Source: JAFAQB01 sp046724555 (GTDB lineage Archaea; Thermoproteota; Nitrososphaeria; Nitrososphaerales; Nitrososphaeraceae). From it: a stretch of 52,896 nt of DNA. The DNA is taken from NCBI GenBank assembly GCA_046724555.1, contig JBKOWU010000292.1:1-52896 (forward strand). Reading direction: 5' to 3'. The notes below the pieces were generated by a model. That model had not been told where the DNA came from. It saw only the letters and a program-made list of their open reading frames with translations, and did not search any database. The position numbers were made by a program, and so were the translations under genes. This document shows, piece after piece, positions 52,372-52,896 of the stretch (position 1 is its first letter; each line of letters starts with the position of its first letter).

Positions 52372-52896
52372 TTAGGTACTACTTCCAATCTCACGATTAC
52401 CTATCAATTTGTACCTTCTTTTTTTCGATAGTATGGCAGATGTTAAAGCTCCTAGATATAATACAATTCCGACCACTAAATTGCCATTAAACCCTATGAC
52501 CATGGATGATATTGCAGTAAGCACCGTTGCTATGACTGATGTAATCACGTTTATGCCCCATAGAAGCGTAATGTCATCACTACTGCTGCGAGGCAATTGT
52601 GATGGAGATGCCATTCTAGTAATGGATGGGAACTGAAATCCCATGAGAAGACCCGCAGGTGATAAGAGCGCGAAAGTGACTGCAATCCTCTCATATAGGG
52701 GCAAAACTATCTTTGAATCAATAATTTCCTCTATAAAGCTATAATAGAATATAATAATTCCAGCCAAAATCGGTATTGATATAATTACTGCTCTGTAAGG
52801 ATTTTTACCAAATAGCCTTCCACTAAGATACGCACCTATTCCGCTGCTTAGAAGAATTGAAAATAGTATCACTGTTAGCGCCATTATAGGAGTTCC
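52372..52896 (-). CDS. C-terminal part of a multi-pass membrane protein (spermidine-synthase-fused type)
   Basis: At least 174 residues; the frame runs to the right edge without a start, and the Met at 52884 is probably internal because GTPIM precedes it in frame. Five to six membrane helices, with LLSPAGLLMGFQFPSITRMA, SSDDITLLWGINVITSVIAT and FNGNLVVGIVLYLGALTSAI. This pattern (a Gly-x-x-Phe-Pro loop, then a Trp-Gly-x-Asn helix) occurs in the C-terminal membrane domain of proteins fused to spermidine-synthase-like domains. The rest lies outside the window. Confidence 0.65.
   Translation of the reverse strand, partial: GTPIMALTVILFSILLSSGIGAYLSGRLFGKNPYRAVIISIPILAGIIIFYYSFIEEIIDSKIVLPLYERIAVTFALLSPAGLLMGFQFPSITRMASPSQLPRSSSDDITLLWGINVITSVIATVLTAISSMVIGFNGNLVVGIVLYLGALTSAILSKKRRYKLIGNREIGSST

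Noticed and set aside
1..52896. CRISPR array
   Set aside because: No series of regularly spaced identical repeats was seen on either strand; all repeats found are single pairs.

Overview
The window looks like a soil-type ammonia-oxidising archaeon (Nitrososphaerales; a Nitrososphaera or Nitrosocosmicus-like genome). Grounds are the AT-rich, loosely packed DNA, archaeal translation and tRNA-modification genes (S17e, Cgi121, Tan1-type THUMP, Sua5), a UbiA-type lipid prenyltransferase, leaderless-style promoters with TATA boxes about 25 bases ahead of start codons, PadR/HxlR/CBS regulators, secreted cupredoxin and PepSY proteins, and large families of histidine kinases and receiver proteins. The genus is inferred from gene content, not measured.

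Layout. 1-12.5 kb: two-component and small secreted or membrane genes, a broken tandem pair of F420/quinone-reductase-like genes, a SHOCT/PepSY/winged-helix/membrane cluster, HxlR and PadR repressors with visible operators, a class III nucleotidyl cyclase and a two-domain rhodanese. 12.6-34.5 kb: a probable old integrative element. A 17-bp piece of the 3' end of a tRNA-Lys gene lies at 12580, the complete tRNA lies at 34475-34565, and a broken tyrosine integrase gene sits against the tRNA. The same 11-mer containing CACTAGTG lies 2 bp from the core at both proposed ends. A third, degraded copy of the tRNA end lies at 22072, so there may be two elements in tandem. The cargo includes a UDP-sugar dehydrogenase, a ribbon-helix-helix protein, a CDGSH protein, a cupredoxin, a solute-binding protein, a RibD-like reductase, kinases and receivers, a secreted hydrolase, a succinate-dehydrogenase-type flavoprotein and small CSG-motif secreted proteins. 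34.6-39.6 kb: mostly relics around an intact LLM flavin oxidoreductase and UbiA. 39.6-47.4 kb: conserved housekeeping genes (S17e, a MoaD-like protein, Cgi121, THUMP/Tan1, Sua5, ABC1 kinase, Nudix, pterin carbinolamine dehydratase). 47.7-52.9 kb: decayed PPOX and DedA genes, two winged-helix regulators of one family, another PadR, and the end of a membrane protein that runs off the window.

Two themes stand out. First, about 27 damaged genes or fragments are interspersed with intact long genes, so much of the apparent intergenic space is relic coding sequence. Second, regulators tend to carry direct or inverted repeats at their own promoters (HxlR, two PadRs, the 13.8/14.7 kb pair). The tRNA-Lys gene has a 22-nt stretch where a 5-nt variable loop is expected, best explained by a 17-nt intron at a non-canonical place; the integration core stops short of it.
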